Below are positions 1 to 11,274 of a stretch of 51,367 nt of DNA, piece after piece; within the stretch, counting starts at the first letter, position 1; the number at the start of each line of letters is the position of its first letter. The stretch comes from DASVAL01 sp035649575 (GTDB lineage Bacteria > Planctomycetota > UBA1135 > UBA2386): NCBI GenBank assembly GCA_035649575.1, contig DASRJH010000123.1, positions 1 to 51,367 of the forward strand. The letters are read 5' to 3'. Below the pieces are notes generated by a model that did not search any database, was not told where the DNA came from, and saw nothing but the letters and a program-made list of their open reading frames with translations. The position numbers and the translations under genes were made by a program.

Positions 1-3000
1 GCAAAGACGGCGCGGCGATCGTGCCCGGCGACGCGCAGAAGAGTCTGCTCATTCAGCGTGTGCGCCACGAAGACGAGAGCGAACGCATGCCGCCGCGCAA
101 GAGCGGCAAGCCCGAGCTGAACGCGGCGGAGGTCGCGACCATCGAGCGCTGGATCGAAGCCGGCGCGCCATACGAGTCGCACTGGGCGTTCACGGCGCCC
201 GTGCGACCCGCGGTTCCCGCGTCGCCGTTCTTGGCCAGGAACACGATCGACCACTTCGTGCACGCGCAGCTCGCGGCCGCCGGCCGGCAGCCGAGTCCCG
301 AAGCCGACCCCGAGACGCTCGTGCGCCGCGTGTTCCTGGTCTTGACGGGCCTGCCGCCTTTGCCCGAGGAGATCGACGCGTTCCTGGCCGACAAGCACGA
401 ACACGCCTACGAGAATCTCGTCGACACGCTGCTCGCAGAAGAACCATACCGGACGCGCCACGCCGAGCACCTGGCACAGCCGTGGCTCGACGCGTCGCGT
501 TACGCGGACACGAGCGGCATCCACATGGACGCCGGTCGGCAGGCGTGGCCGTGGCGCGACTGGCTGCTCGAAGCGTTGCGCGCGGACATGCCGTTCGACC
601 AGTTCGCAACCGAACAGCTCGCGGGCGATCTGATTCCCGGTGCTTTGCAGAGCCAACGCGTCGCGAGCGGCTTCCTTCGGCAGCACGTGACGACCGACGA
701 AGGCGGCGCAATCGACGAGGAATACCGCATCGAGTACGCGGCCGAACGCACCGCGACGCTCGGCAGCGTGTTCCTGGGCCTCACGCTCGGCTGCGCGCGC
801 TGCCACGATCACAAATACGATCCGATCCGGCAGGAGGACTACTACCGGCTCTTCTCGTTCTTCAACAACAACGAAGAACCGGGTCTCTACTCGCAGTCGC
901 AGGACAGCAACCGCGCGCTCGAACCGTTCACCGACGTGCCTTCGCCAGAGCAGAGGGCACAGCGCGCGCAGCTGCGGGCGCAACTTGCCGCGGCGAAGAA
1001 GCTGCTCGACGAACGCACGCCGGCCGATCTCGAAGCACTCGATGCGTTCCGCGCCGAAGTCGCAGCCGACATCGCCGCGTCGTGGTCGTTGCCACGCGTC
1101 GTCAGCGCGACCTCGCAACACGACGCGACGCTGACCCTGCAGCACGACGGCTCGGTGCTCGCGAGCGGCAACAACCCGGCCCGCGACGTGCACGTGCTCG
1201 TGCTGCACACGCAGGCCCGCGACCAGCGGTTGCTCTGCCTCGAGGCGCTGACCGACAAGAGCCTGCCCGAGGGCCGCGTCGGCCGCGCACCGAACGGCAA
1301 TGCCGTGCTGCAGCACCTGCAACTCGAAGCGCGACCGCTCGACGGCTCCGCGGACTTCGCAGCGGTGCCGTTCGTGTGGGCGATGGCCGACGTCGAACAG
1401 GACAACGGCGACTACGTCGCCACGAACGTGATCGACGACGACGACCGTGGCTGGGCCGTCGATGCGCACCGGCGGCCGCCTGGCCCACGCCGCTGTCTCT
1501 TGCTCAGCGATGCTCCGTTCGGGAACGAGGGCGGCACCGAGCTGCGCGTGACCATGCGCTACACGTCGCAGCATGCGCATCACACGTTCGGACGCGTGCG
1601 TGTGCACGTCGGCAGTCTCGCGCCGGCCATGCTCGCGCGGCTGCCGCTGGCCGCCAGCGGGTTCCACCTCGTCGGGCCGTTCGAAGGTGATGATGCCGAG
1701 AGTCTCTATGCGACCAGCTTCGGACCCGAGACGGTGCTGGCCGTCGACGAGAAGCAGCGCTGGGGCAAACAGGCCTGGAAGTTCGACGCGGGTCTGCTCG
1801 CCGGCAAGACGACCGCGAGCCTGCCTTCGGGCCGCAGCGTGAGCTACGTCGCGCAGCGTCTGTACAGCTCGTGTGCGCGCGAGGCGTCCGTGTCGCTCGG
1901 CAGCGACGACGGCTTCCAGCTCTACCTGAACGGCGCGCAGCAGGCCGAGCGGCGAATCGACCGGAGCCTGGAGGCCGACCAGGACACAGCCACGATGCAA
2001 CTGCCGGCCGGCCCCTCGCTGCTCGTGCTCAAGGTCGTCAACACGGGTGGCGACGCCGGTTTTGCGCTGCGGCACGTCGCGCGCGAACGCGAGCTGTCGG
2101 GCGACCTGCGCCTCTTGCTGCTGCCGCCGGCCGTGCAGGACAAGACGCTGCTCGAGCGCTCGGCACTCGCGTTCCGCGAGACGACGTCGCCCGTGCACCG
2201 CGTCCGCAAGGCCGAGGTGCAGCGCTTGACCGAGGCCAACAAGGCGCTCGATGCGACGATCCCGCGCTCGATGGTGATGCAGGAAGCCACCGAGCCGCGA
2301 AGCACGTTCGTGCTGATGCGCGGCGAGTACGACAAGCCGGACAAGACCCGGCCGATTGCCCGCGCATTGCCCGCGGTGTTCGGCGCGTTGCCCGCCGACG
2401 CGCCGCAGAACCGGCTCGGTCTCGCGCAGTGGGTCGTGTCCGCCGAGAACCCGTTGTTCCTGCGCGTGGCCGTGAACCGGCTCTGGGAGTTCGTGTTCGG
2501 CACGGGGATCGTGCGCACGAGCGAGGACTTCGGTCTGCAGGGCGAGTGGCCGAGCAACCCCGAGCTGCTCGACTGGCTTGCGACGGAGTTCCGGGAACGC
2601 GGCCACAGCACGCGCGCGATGTTGCGGCTGCTCGTCACGAGCGCGACGTTCCGCCAGCAGAGTCGCGTCTCGCCGGCGCCGAACGACCGCGACAACCGGT
2701 TGCTCGGCTGGTTCCCGCGCCGCCGGCTCACGGCCGAGGCGATCCGCGATCAGGCGCTCTACGTCTGTGGCCTGCTCGTCGAACACACGGGCGGCCCGAG
2801 CGTGAAGCCCTACCAGCCTCCCGACCTCTGGCAGGAGGTCGCGATGGTGCAGTCGAACACGCGCCGCTACGTGCAAGGCAAGGGCGATGACCTCTGGCGC
2901 CGCAGCCTCTACACGTATTGGAAGCGCGCGTGTCCCCCACCGAGCCTGCTGATGCTCGATGCGCCGACGCGCGAGTTCTGCACGATCCGCCGTTCGTCGA

Positions 3001-3359
3001 CGAACACGCCGCTGCAGGCGCTCGTGCTCTGGAACGACGAACAGTTCGTCGAGGCAGCGCGTGTGCTCGCCGAACGCTGTCTGCGCGAGCACGGTCGCGA
3101 CGCTTCCGACGAGAGCCGCCTGCAGAGCATGTATCGCCGGTGCACGGGCCATGTGATGGACCAGGAACGGCTCGCAGTGGCCACACGCAGCCTGCAGGCC
3201 GTGCGCGAGCGTTATGCGGCGCACCCCGACCACGCGAAGACACTGGTGCGCACGGGCCAGGCGCCGCTCGGGCCAGACCTGGCACCGACCGAGGTGGCCG
3301 CGCTTCTCGTGCTCGCGAACGCGTTCTTGAACCTCGACGCGTCTCTCTTCATCGATTGA
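1..3359 (+). CDS. DUF1549/DUF1553 protein with planctomycete-type cytochrome c domain (5' partial)
   Basis: The reading frame is open from base 3, so the N-terminus lies outside the window; the GTG at 21 is not the true start. The first visible residues (GAAIVPGD, then RMPP) are the end of a planctomycete-type cytochrome c domain (PSCyt1). A DUF1549 (PSCyt2) domain follows at about visible residues 55-290 and contains a CARCH heme-type motif at nt 792-806. A PA14-like beta-sandwich (SDDGFQLYLNG) is seen near nt 1660-2080. DUF1553 (PSD1) fills the last roughly 330 residues, with the typical QNRLGLAQW and NRLWEFVFG segments. The family is abundant in planctomycetes and always pairs with DUF1501 proteins. 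Its function is unproven; extracytoplasmic redox or glycan-related roles have been proposed. The DUF1501 start codon lies 2 bases downstream, so the genes are coupled. Confidence 0.93.
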   Translation, partial: KDGAAIVPGDAQKSLLIQRVRHEDESERMPPRKSGKPELNAAEVATIERWIEAGAPYESHWAFTAPVRPAVPASPFLARNTIDHFVHAQLAAAGRQPSPEADPETLVRRVFLVLTGLPPLPEEIDAFLADKHEHAYENLVDTLLAEEPYRTRHAEHLAQPWLDASRYADTSGIHMDAGRQAWPWRDWLLEALRADMPFDQFATEQLAGDLIPGALQSQRVASGFLRQHVTTDEGGAIDEEYRIEYAAERTATLGSVFLGLTLGCARCHDHKYDPIRQEDYYRLFSFFNNNEEPGLYSQSQDSNRALEPFTDVPSPEQRAQRAQLRAQLAAAKKLLDERTPADLEALDAFRAEVAADIAASWSLPRVVSATSQHDATLTLQHDGSVLASGNNPARDVHVLVLHTQARDQRLLCLEALTDKSLPEGRVGRAPNGNAVLQHLQLEARPLDGSADFAAVPFVWAMADVEQDNGDYVATNVIDDDDRGWAVDAHRRPPGPRRCLLLSDAPFGNEGGTELRVTMRYTSQHAHHTFGRVRVHVGSLAPAMLARLPLAASGFHLVGPFEGDDAESLYATSFGPETVLAVDEKQRWGKQAWKFDAGLLAGKTTASLPSGRSVSYVAQRLYSSCAREASVSLGSDDGFQLYLNGAQQAERRIDRSLEADQDTATMQLPAGPSLLVLKVVNTGGDAGFALRHVARERELSGDLRLLLLPPAVQDKTLLERSALAFRETTSPVHRVRKAEVQRLTEANKALDATIPRSMVMQEATEPRSTFVLMRGEYDKPDKTRPIARALPAVFGALPADAPQNRLGLAQWVVSAENPLFLRVAVNRLWEFVFGTGIVRTSEDFGLQGEWPSNPELLDWLATEFRERGHSTRAMLRLLVTSATFRQQSRVSPAPNDRDNRLLGWFPRRRLTAEAIRDQALYVCGLLVEHTGGPSVKPYQPPDLWQEVAMVQSNTRRYVQGKGDDLWRRSLYTYWKRACPPPSLLMLDAPTREFCTIRRSSTNTPLQALVLWNDEQFVEAARVLAERCLREHGRDASDESRLQSMYRRCTGHVMDQERLAVATRSLQAVRERYAAHPDHAKTLVRTGQAPLGPDLAPTEVAALLVLANAFLNLDASLFID

Positions 3360-3361
3360 CC

Positions 3362-4789
3362 ATGGCTCACACCGATCCCGACTTCACGTGCACGCGCCGC
3401 CGCTTCTTCTCGCGTTCGGCCACAGGTCTCTCGGCGGCGCTGGGCACGACGGCGCTCGCAACGGCTTCGCAGCGGCACCGCCTGGATACCCACTTCCTGC
3501 CGAAGGCGAGGCGCGTCGTCTACCTGCACATGGAGGGCGGGCCCAGCCAGCTCGATCTGTTCGACTACAAGCCGCGGCTGCAGGAGTGGTATGACAAGGA
3601 CCTGCCCGACTCGGTGCGCGGCGGCCAGCGCCTCACGGGCATGACATCGGGCCAGAAGCGGTTCCCGATCGCGCCGTCGATCTTCGCGTGGAAACGCTGG
3701 GACAACGGCGGCGACGGCGCCTTCATCAGCGAGCTGATGCCGCACCTCGGCAGCGTCGCGCACGAGCTGTGTTTCGTGCGCTCGATGCACACCGAGGCGA
3801 TCAACCACGAACCGGCGATCACGTTCTTCCAGACCGGCAGCCAGCAGCCAGGGCGTCCGAGCTTCGGCGCGTGGGCCAGCTACGGGCTCGGCAGCGACAA
3901 CAACGACCTGCCGACGTTCGTCGTGCTCATCACTCAAGGGTTCGGCAACATGCAGGCGCTCGCGGCGCGCTTCTGGGGCAGCGGCTTCCTGCCGAGCCAG
4001 CACCAGGGCTGCAAGCTGCGCAGCAGCGGCGATCCCGTGCTGTTCCTGCGCGACCCGGACGGCATGGAACGCGAGGACCGGCGCGCGATGCTCGACCTCG
4101 TCAACGACTTCGGCCGCCGCGAGCTCGCGTCGAGCCTCGATCCCGAGATCGAGGCCCGTATCGCGCAACAGGAGATGGCGTTCCGCATGCAGGTGTCGGT
4201 GCCGGAGCTGACCGACTTCAGCCACGAGGGCGACCACACGTGGAACCTCTACGGCGAAGAAGCGAAGAAGCCGGGCACGTTTGCGAGCAGCTGTCTGCTC
4301 GCACGCCGTCTCGTCGAACGCGGCGTGCGCTTCGTGCAGCTCTACATGCGCGGTTGGGACCAGCACGGCAACCTGCCCAGCGAGCTGCGCGCGCAGTGCA
4401 AAGCCGTCGACCGGCCGATCGCCGCGTTGCTGGTCGACCTGCGCCGCCGCGGCCTGCTCGACGACACGCTCGTGCTCTGGGGCGGCGAGTTCGGCCGCAC
4501 GGTCTACAGCCAGGGCGGTCTCAGCCACGACAACTACGGCCGCGACCACCATCCGCGCTGTTTCACCGTGTGGATGGCCGGTGGCGGCGTGCGGCCCGGT
4601 TTCACCTACGGCGAGACCTGCGACCACGGCTACAACATCACGAGCAATCCCGTCTCCGTGCACGACCTTCACGCCACGATGCTGCATCTGCTCGGCTTCG
4701 ACCACCAGCGTCTCGTCTATCGCCACCAGGGCCGCGACTTCCGGCTCACCGACGTCTTCGGTCGCGTCGTGCGCGACTTGCTGGCCTGA
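3362..4789 (+). CDS. DUF1501 domain-containing protein, Tat-exported
   Basis: 475 residues from ATG 3362, two bases after the upstream stop. The N-terminus carries a twin-arginine signal (RRRFF at residues 12-16 followed by an Ala-rich hydrophobic stretch). The rest is the sulfatase-like DUF1501 fold: VYLHMEGGPSQLDLFDYKP near residue 50, a WDQHGNLP segment, and the C-terminal WGGEFGRT and GRDHHP motifs that correspond to alkaline-phosphatase-superfamily metal-binding sequences. DUF1501 proteins are the standard partner of DUF1549/DUF1553 proteins in planctomycetes. They are expected to act outside the cytoplasmic membrane on an unknown substrate. Family call is secure; biochemical role is unknown. 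Confidence 0.93.
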   Translation: MAHTDPDFTCTRRRFFSRSATGLSAALGTTALATASQRHRLDTHFLPKARRVVYLHMEGGPSQLDLFDYKPRLQEWYDKDLPDSVRGGQRLTGMTSGQKRFPIAPSIFAWKRWDNGGDGAFISELMPHLGSVAHELCFVRSMHTEAINHEPAITFFQTGSQQPGRPSFGAWASYGLGSDNNDLPTFVVLITQGFGNMQALAARFWGSGFLPSQHQGCKLRSSGDPVLFLRDPDGMEREDRRAMLDLVNDFGRRELASSLDPEIEARIAQQEMAFRMQVSVPELTDFSHEGDHTWNLYGEEAKKPGTFASSCLLARRLVERGVRFVQLYMRGWDQHGNLPSELRAQCKAVDRPIAALLVDLRRRGLLDDTLVLWGGEFGRTVYSQGGLSHDNYGRDHHPRCFTVWMAGGGVRPGFTYGETCDHGYNITSNPVSVHDLHATMLHLLGFDHQRLVYRHQGRDFRLTDVFGRVVRDLLA

Positions 4790-4797
4790 GAAACCGC

Positions 4798-5625
4798 ATG
4801 CCCAGTGAATTCCTGCTGGCGTCGACCGACGCATCGGGCTGGTTGGCCGTGTTCGGCCGCGCCCATCCGCTGCTGCTGCACCTGCCGCTCGGCATCCTGC
4901 CCGCGATCGCGTTGCTCGAGTTCGGCGCTCCGCTGATGCGCCGCGAAGTGCCGCGCGACGCCGTGCTCGCGCTGTCCTGGTTCCTCGCGATCACCAGCGT
5001 GCTGGCCGCCGCCTCGGGGCTCGTGCTCGCGGGTGAAGACACCGGTCCGAACGAGACGCGGGACCAGCACAAGGTGCTCGGGTTGGTGTTCGCGGGTCTC
5101 TGCGTCGTGCTCGCGGTGCTCGCGGTGCGGCGCGGTCGCCGGTGGTTCCGTTTCACCATGGTCGCGACGCTCTGCGTGATGGTCCCGGCCGGCCACCTCG
5201 GTGCTTCGATGACGCACGGGCGCGACTTCCTGTTCGGACCGATGCATGCGCCCAAGAACAACGGCGCGGCAGCGGACGCGGCGGCTAATCGTGCCACTGT
5301 CGTACCCGGCACCGACGGCACGGCGGCGCTGACCGAGTTCCAACGCACGATCGCGCCGATCCTCGAGCGTTGCTGCACGAAGTGCCACAACCCCGACAAG
5401 AAGAAGGGCGAGCTCCTGATGACGACGCCCGAGGGCCTGCAGGCGGGCGGCGAGAACGGCGCCGTGTTCGTGCCCGGCAAACCCGAGGACAGCCCGATGC
5501 TGCAGCGCTGTCTCTTGCCCCTCGACCACGACGACCACATGCCGCCCGAGGGCAAGCCGCAGCCCACTGCTGCCGAGCTCGAGGCGCTGAAGGCCTGGAT
5601 CGCAGGGGGCGCCAAGTTCCAGTAG
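4798..5625 (+). CDS. DUF2231 membrane domain fused to planctomycete-type cytochrome c
   Basis: 275 residues from ATG 4798, eight bases after the DUF1501 stop, so part of the same operon. Residues about 17-145 contain a HPLLLHLPLG start and four hydrophobic helices, typical of DUF2231 membrane domains. The C-terminal third is a c-type cytochrome domain (FQRTIAPILERCC) with heme motif CTKCH at residues 193-197 and a later DHMPPEG segment that could supply the axial methionine. The same combination occurs in planctomycete operons with DUF1501/DUF1553 genes. It probably anchors a monoheme cytochrome in the cytoplasmic membrane with the heme domain outside. Confidence 0.88.
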   Translation: MPSEFLLASTDASGWLAVFGRAHPLLLHLPLGILPAIALLEFGAPLMRREVPRDAVLALSWFLAITSVLAAASGLVLAGEDTGPNETRDQHKVLGLVFAGLCVVLAVLAVRRGRRWFRFTMVATLCVMVPAGHLGASMTHGRDFLFGPMHAPKNNGAAADAAANRATVVPGTDGTAALTEFQRTIAPILERCCTKCHNPDKKKGELLMTTPEGLQAGGENGAVFVPGKPEDSPMLQRCLLPLDHDDHMPPEGKPQPTAAELEALKAWIAGGAKFQ

Positions 5626-5657
5626 TGCTGGGCCCGCGGCGCGGCCATGCTGCCGCG

Positions 5658-7367
5658 GTGCGCCGCTCTCTCTGCTTCGTGCTGGTGTTCGCCGCCTGCC
5701 GGACGCCAGCCGTTCCGACCGAGCTGCAGCCCCCCGCGGTCCCGCTCGTCGTACGCCTGCCCGCGGGCACCATGCTGCGCCCCGTCTTGGCCGCCTCCGT
5801 GCCGGACGAACTGCGCTGGCGGGCCGCAGCGATCTGGTGGCGCGAGGCGCTGCGACAGACGGTCGCGTTCGGGCTCGACGAGACCGGCCACGGCGGCGCG
5901 GTCGTCGAGCTGACGATCGATCCGCAAAGCCAGTCGCTCGCGGCGTTCCTGAAGCAGGACGGGACCGAACGCGCGCTGGCCGGTGGTTCCTTCGCTTCGA
6001 TGCCGCTGCCCGCGGCGATCGACCGCCTGGCCTGGTCCGTCCGAAGAGCACTCGGCGAAGAGGTCTCGGCCCCGATCCCCGTCGCGGCCTGCACGTCGGC
6101 CGACATCGAAGTCGTGGTCGCCGTCGAAGAAGCGATGGCGCTGCTGCGCACGGGTGCCGTGAAGCGCGCGCACGAGGCGCTGCGAGGCGCGCGCGCGCGC
6201 GACGGTGCTGCTCCTTACGTGCTCGAATGTCTGGCCTCGGTCGAGCTCATGCGCGCGAACCTCGACGACGCCGAGCGCATCTGCCGCGAGGCTCTGGCCT
6301 ACGAGAGCCGGCAACATCCGACGGTCCAGCACCGCCTGCTGCGCACGATGCTGCTCACGCGTTCGTCGCTGCGTCCGCTCGAAGCGGCCCGTCACGACCG
6401 CGAGCTGTTGGTGCTCGGCGAGACCGGACATCGCGAGCGGCCGTTCGACTGGCAGCCGCAGTTCACGCGCGCCATCGCGCACAACTTCCTCGGCGACTTC
6501 GCCAAGGCGTTGCCGCTGTTGCAGGCGTTGCGCGCGAGCCAGCCGGATCAGGCGATGGTCGCGTATCACCTCGGTTGGGCCTGTCTCGGCACCGGCGATG
6601 CGAAGGCCGCCGTGCGCGAGTTCGAACACGCCGCCACGAGGCTGCCGCCGACGTGGGTCACCGTGCCGCGCGCGATCGCGCTCTACGAAGCGGGCCAGCA
6701 CGAAGAGCTCGAGGCCCTGCTGAAGACGCTGCTCGCCGAGCCCGGCGCGGCCGAGAGCCCGGTCGCGTACGACATCCACCGCATGCAGGCGGCGCATGCG
6801 CTGCTGCGCGGCGACCTCGACAAGGCGCGCATGCTGATCCTGGTCGACCTGAACTGGCTCGCGAAGCACCCGAGCGCGCTCGAGAACCGCGGCGGTGAGT
6901 TCGCCGAACAGTGCGCGGTACTGGTCCGGCTCGGCGGCGGCAGCGACCTGCCCGCGCTGCTGCAGACGATCCAGAGCCAGCACTCGACGACGGCCGTCGC
7001 CGACGCGTGCGCGTTCGCAGGCGGCCTCGTCGAGGTCGCCGCGCGCCGGGAGCGGAACACGGCCGTCGAAGCGCGGCTCGGTCACGGCGGCGACAGCGTG
7101 TGGTCGGCGCTGCTCGCCGCGTTCGCCCACGAGGTGCGCGGCGAAGTGGCCGACATGCAGACCGAGCTCGCGCGCGCCGCGCGCCTCTCGGCCTCGCCGA
7201 TGACGAAGACGCTGCTCGCGCGCGGTCTGCGCGCCACCGGCAAGCGCGAGGAAGCCGAACGGCTGCAACAGGCCCTGCGCACCGAGATGCAGGCCATCTA
7301 CCTGCGCCGCCGCAGCGAACACCCGCTGCTGGGTCCCGAGCTGGCCTTCGCGTTCCGGGCCGAATGA
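5658..7367 (+). CDS. TPR-repeat lipoprotein
   Basis: 569 residues. I chose GTG 5658 because it gives a compact lipoprotein signal peptide ending in the lipobox VFAAC (Cys14); an ATG at 5647 is out of frame. The mature part begins with a Pro-rich linker, has an N-terminal globular segment (about 40-165), then helical hairpins typical of tetratricopeptide repeats from about residue 165 onward (for example MVAYHLGWACLGTGDAKAAVREFEHAA). It follows the cytochrome gene by 32 bases on the same strand and may be co-transcribed. A scaffold role at the outer or cytoplasmic membrane is likely; the substrate or partner is unknown. It ends directly against the stop codon of the convergent acetyltransferase gene. 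Confidence 0.8.
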   Translation: MRRSLCFVLVFAACRTPAVPTELQPPAVPLVVRLPAGTMLRPVLAASVPDELRWRAAAIWWREALRQTVAFGLDETGHGGAVVELTIDPQSQSLAAFLKQDGTERALAGGSFASMPLPAAIDRLAWSVRRALGEEVSAPIPVAACTSADIEVVVAVEEAMALLRTGAVKRAHEALRGARARDGAAPYVLECLASVELMRANLDDAERICREALAYESRQHPTVQHRLLRTMLLTRSSLRPLEAARHDRELLVLGETGHRERPFDWQPQFTRAIAHNFLGDFAKALPLLQALRASQPDQAMVAYHLGWACLGTGDAKAAVREFEHAATRLPPTWVTVPRAIALYEAGQHEELEALLKTLLAEPGAAESPVAYDIHRMQAAHALLRGDLDKARMLILVDLNWLAKHPSALENRGGEFAEQCAVLVRLGGGSDLPALLQTIQSQHSTTAVADACAFAGGLVEVAARRERNTAVEARLGHGGDSVWSALLAAFAHEVRGEVADMQTELARAARLSASPMTKTLLARGLRATGKREEAERLQQALRTEMQAIYLRRRSEHPLLGPELAFAFRAE

Positions 7368-8189
7368 TCAGGCCAGCAGCAAGAGCCGGCACCGACCAGC
7401 GAGCGCCATGCCCGCGCGTTCGTAGGCGGCCCGCGCCGGCGCATTGTGCATGCCGACGTGCAGACACACGGTTGCGGGGGCGCGATGCAGACACGTGGCC
7501 ACGAGCCGCGAGGCGAGTCCCGCGCCGCGATGTTCAGGAAACGTGAACACCCCCTCGAGCACGAGCCCGCCGGGACCGTCGCTGCCGAAGTCGAGTTTGC
7601 TTCGCAGGCCCCCGACGGGCCCCAGCGCCCTCGTCAAGCCGCCCGCGATGCGTTCGTCGATCGTGTCGCGCAGCCACCGCCGATCGACGCGCGCCTGGTC
7701 GATGTTCAGATCGCTCGAGTTGAGCTCCAGCGTCGCCTGCAGCAGGCGTTCGCGGTCCTCGCGCCCGGCCGTGCGCACGCTGTCGTCCACGAGCGTGGCC
7801 ACAGCATCCTTCGCGGTTCCCACGTAGTAGACCTGGTCGCGCAGCAGCAGCGGCTTGCCCGCGGTGCGATCGCGCAGCGCGTTCACGATCGCGGTCGGGC
7901 CCATCGCGATGCGCCACGGATGTTGCGAGATCTGCACGGCATCGGCGACCGCCTGGACGCCCTCCGGTGACAGGCTCTCGGCGCCGAGGATCACGAGGTT
8001 GCCGCGCGAGCCGAACCAGCACAGGCCCACGTCCTCGCCCTGCAACGCGAGCAGGAAACCGACGCCGTCGTCGCGCGCGAGCGCGTTGAGCACGTAGATG
8101 CCGTGCACGCCGGCCGCCTTCGCGAGCGCCAGCGTCACGTCGTCGTCGGCGTGCAGGTCGCGCGTGCTGAGTCCGGCGGGGTTGCGCAT
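7368..8189 (-). CDS. GNAT family N-acetyltransferase
   Basis: 273 residues. The C-terminal half shows the GNAT acetyl-CoA signature: LVLEGVFTFPEHRGAGLASRLVATCL (beta4 and the V-[hydrophobic]-x-x-x-x-R-G-x-G/A loop), followed by VCLHVGMHNAPARAAYERAGM, the usual beta5-alpha4 element. The N-terminal half resembles the accessory DUF4081-like domain found in some two-domain GNAT proteins. The acceptor substrate cannot be predicted. The gene is convergent with the TPR lipoprotein gene with zero spacing between stop codons, and divergent from the small gene at 8230. Confidence 0.85.
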   Translation of the reverse strand: MRNPAGLSTRDLHADDDVTLALAKAAGVHGIYVLNALARDDGVGFLLALQGEDVGLCWFGSRGNLVILGAESLSPEGVQAVADAVQISQHPWRIAMGPTAIVNALRDRTAGKPLLLRDQVYYVGTAKDAVATLVDDSVRTAGREDRERLLQATLELNSSDLNIDQARVDRRWLRDTIDERIAGGLTRALGPVGGLRSKLDFGSDGPGGLVLEGVFTFPEHRGAGLASRLVATCLHRAPATVCLHVGMHNAPARAAYERAGMALAGRCRLLLLA

Positions 8190-8229
8190 CAGGGCTCAAG
8201 AATCCGGTGCGAACGACCGATCAGCAACA

Positions 8230-8586
8230 GTGCTCTCCTCCAGGACACGCTTGGACACCGACGACTTCCCGACCGACCCCCGCGCGTTGACGCTGCCGCA
8301 GCGCCGCAGCAACCAGAGCCGCATGCACAGGGAGCAGCGGTTCTGGCTCGAACGCCTGCGCCAACTGGCCGAAGGTCCACCGCCCGAGAAGGACTTCCCG
8401 GCCTTCCTGCTCGCGACGGCGGCGTTCCGCGAACTGGCGCAGCACCTCGCGAGGGCGACGACGCGCGCGCAGTTGCCGCCGCAGGTCGCCGACGAGATGG
8501 ACCGGTTCGTGCAGGCGTTTTCCGACTACTTGCGCACCTGCGACGGTGAGGATTCGTTCGCGTCGAGGCGGCAGCCTCGCGGCTAG
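8230..8586 (+). CDS. Small helical hypothetical protein
   Basis: About 118 residues if started at GTG 8230; TTG 8251 (with AGGA five bases upstream) and ATG 8323 are alternatives. The product is mainly helical and charged (QRFWLERLRQLAEG, then FRELAQHLARATT and DEMDRFVQAFSDYLR) with no signal peptide or recognisable domain. Its 3' end overlaps the end of the convergent HIT gene by 4 bases. I do not recognise a family. Codon usage and third-position GC are like the neighbours, which supports coding. Confidence 0.5.
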   Translation: MLSSRTRLDTDDFPTDPRALTLPQRRSNQSRMHREQRFWLERLRQLAEGPPPEKDFPAFLLATAAFRELAQHLARATTRAQLPPQVADEMDRFVQAFSDYLRTCDGEDSFASRRQPRG

Positions 8587-8962
8587 CCCAGCCGCGCGGC
8601 GATCGCCGCCATCTCCGCGGGTGGCAGCGGCGGCCCCTCCAGCCCCGGCACCTGCCCAACCGCATCGGTCGGCACGAGATGCACGTGCGCGTGGCGGACG
8701 ACCCAGCCGATCACGCTGACGCACACGCGCTCGCAGGGCAGACGCTCGCGCAGCACGATCGCCGTCTCGCGCACGAACGCCCACAACGCGGCATGGGCTT
8801 TCTGCGACAGGTCGAACACGCCGTCGACGCGCGCTTTCGTCGCGACGATCACGTGGCCCTTGCGAACGGGCCGTTCCGCGAGATACGCGATGTGCAACGC
8901 ATCGCGCCGGACCACGTGCACCGGTCGGCGCCCCGTGACGATGTCGAGCAGGTCCGGATGGC

Positions 8963-8966
<4 letters not shown>
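8583..8966 (-). CDS. HIT family (histidine triad) protein
   Basis: 127 residues. The start GTG 8966 overlaps the stop of the upstream DUF255 gene in a GTGA arrangement, implying translational coupling. The histidine triad HAHVHLVP is at residues 92-99 (His92, His94, His96), the nucleotide-binding and catalytic signature of HIT hydrolases/transferases. FDLSQKAHAALW and the following helix also match the family. HIT proteins hydrolyse nucleotide phosphoramidates or dinucleoside polyphosphates. The exact substrate is not predictable. Length is normal for a bacterial HIT protein. Confidence 0.88.
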
Positions 8967-11143
<2,177 letters not shown>

Positions 11144-11185
11144 CCTCCACGCTACCGCCTCGCAGTGCGAGCCCTACCCGATCGG

Positions 11186-11205
11186 TCGCCATCGGATGAT
11201 GGCGA
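11186..11205. promoter_or_regulatory. Perfect 8-bp inverted repeat upstream of the Rpn nuclease gene
   Basis: TCGCCATC (11186-11193) and GATGGCGA (11198-11205) are exact complements around a GGAT loop. The repeat lies in the divergent region between the DUF255 gene (start 11143) and the nuclease gene (start 11275). It could be an operator or a 5' hairpin; no function is demonstrated. Confidence 0.45.
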
Positions 11206-11274
11206 AGAACCCGCGCCGTTCGCCCCCCTTTGCTCACCAGTGCTGCTGGCGGCTGTCGTCGCCATGGAGGCTTG

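Noticed and set aside
4746..7322. Long minus-strand open frame opposite the cytochrome and TPR lipoprotein genes
   Set aside because: It spans two real plus-strand genes and their gap and shows no family signature; it results from high GC lowering stop-codon frequency.
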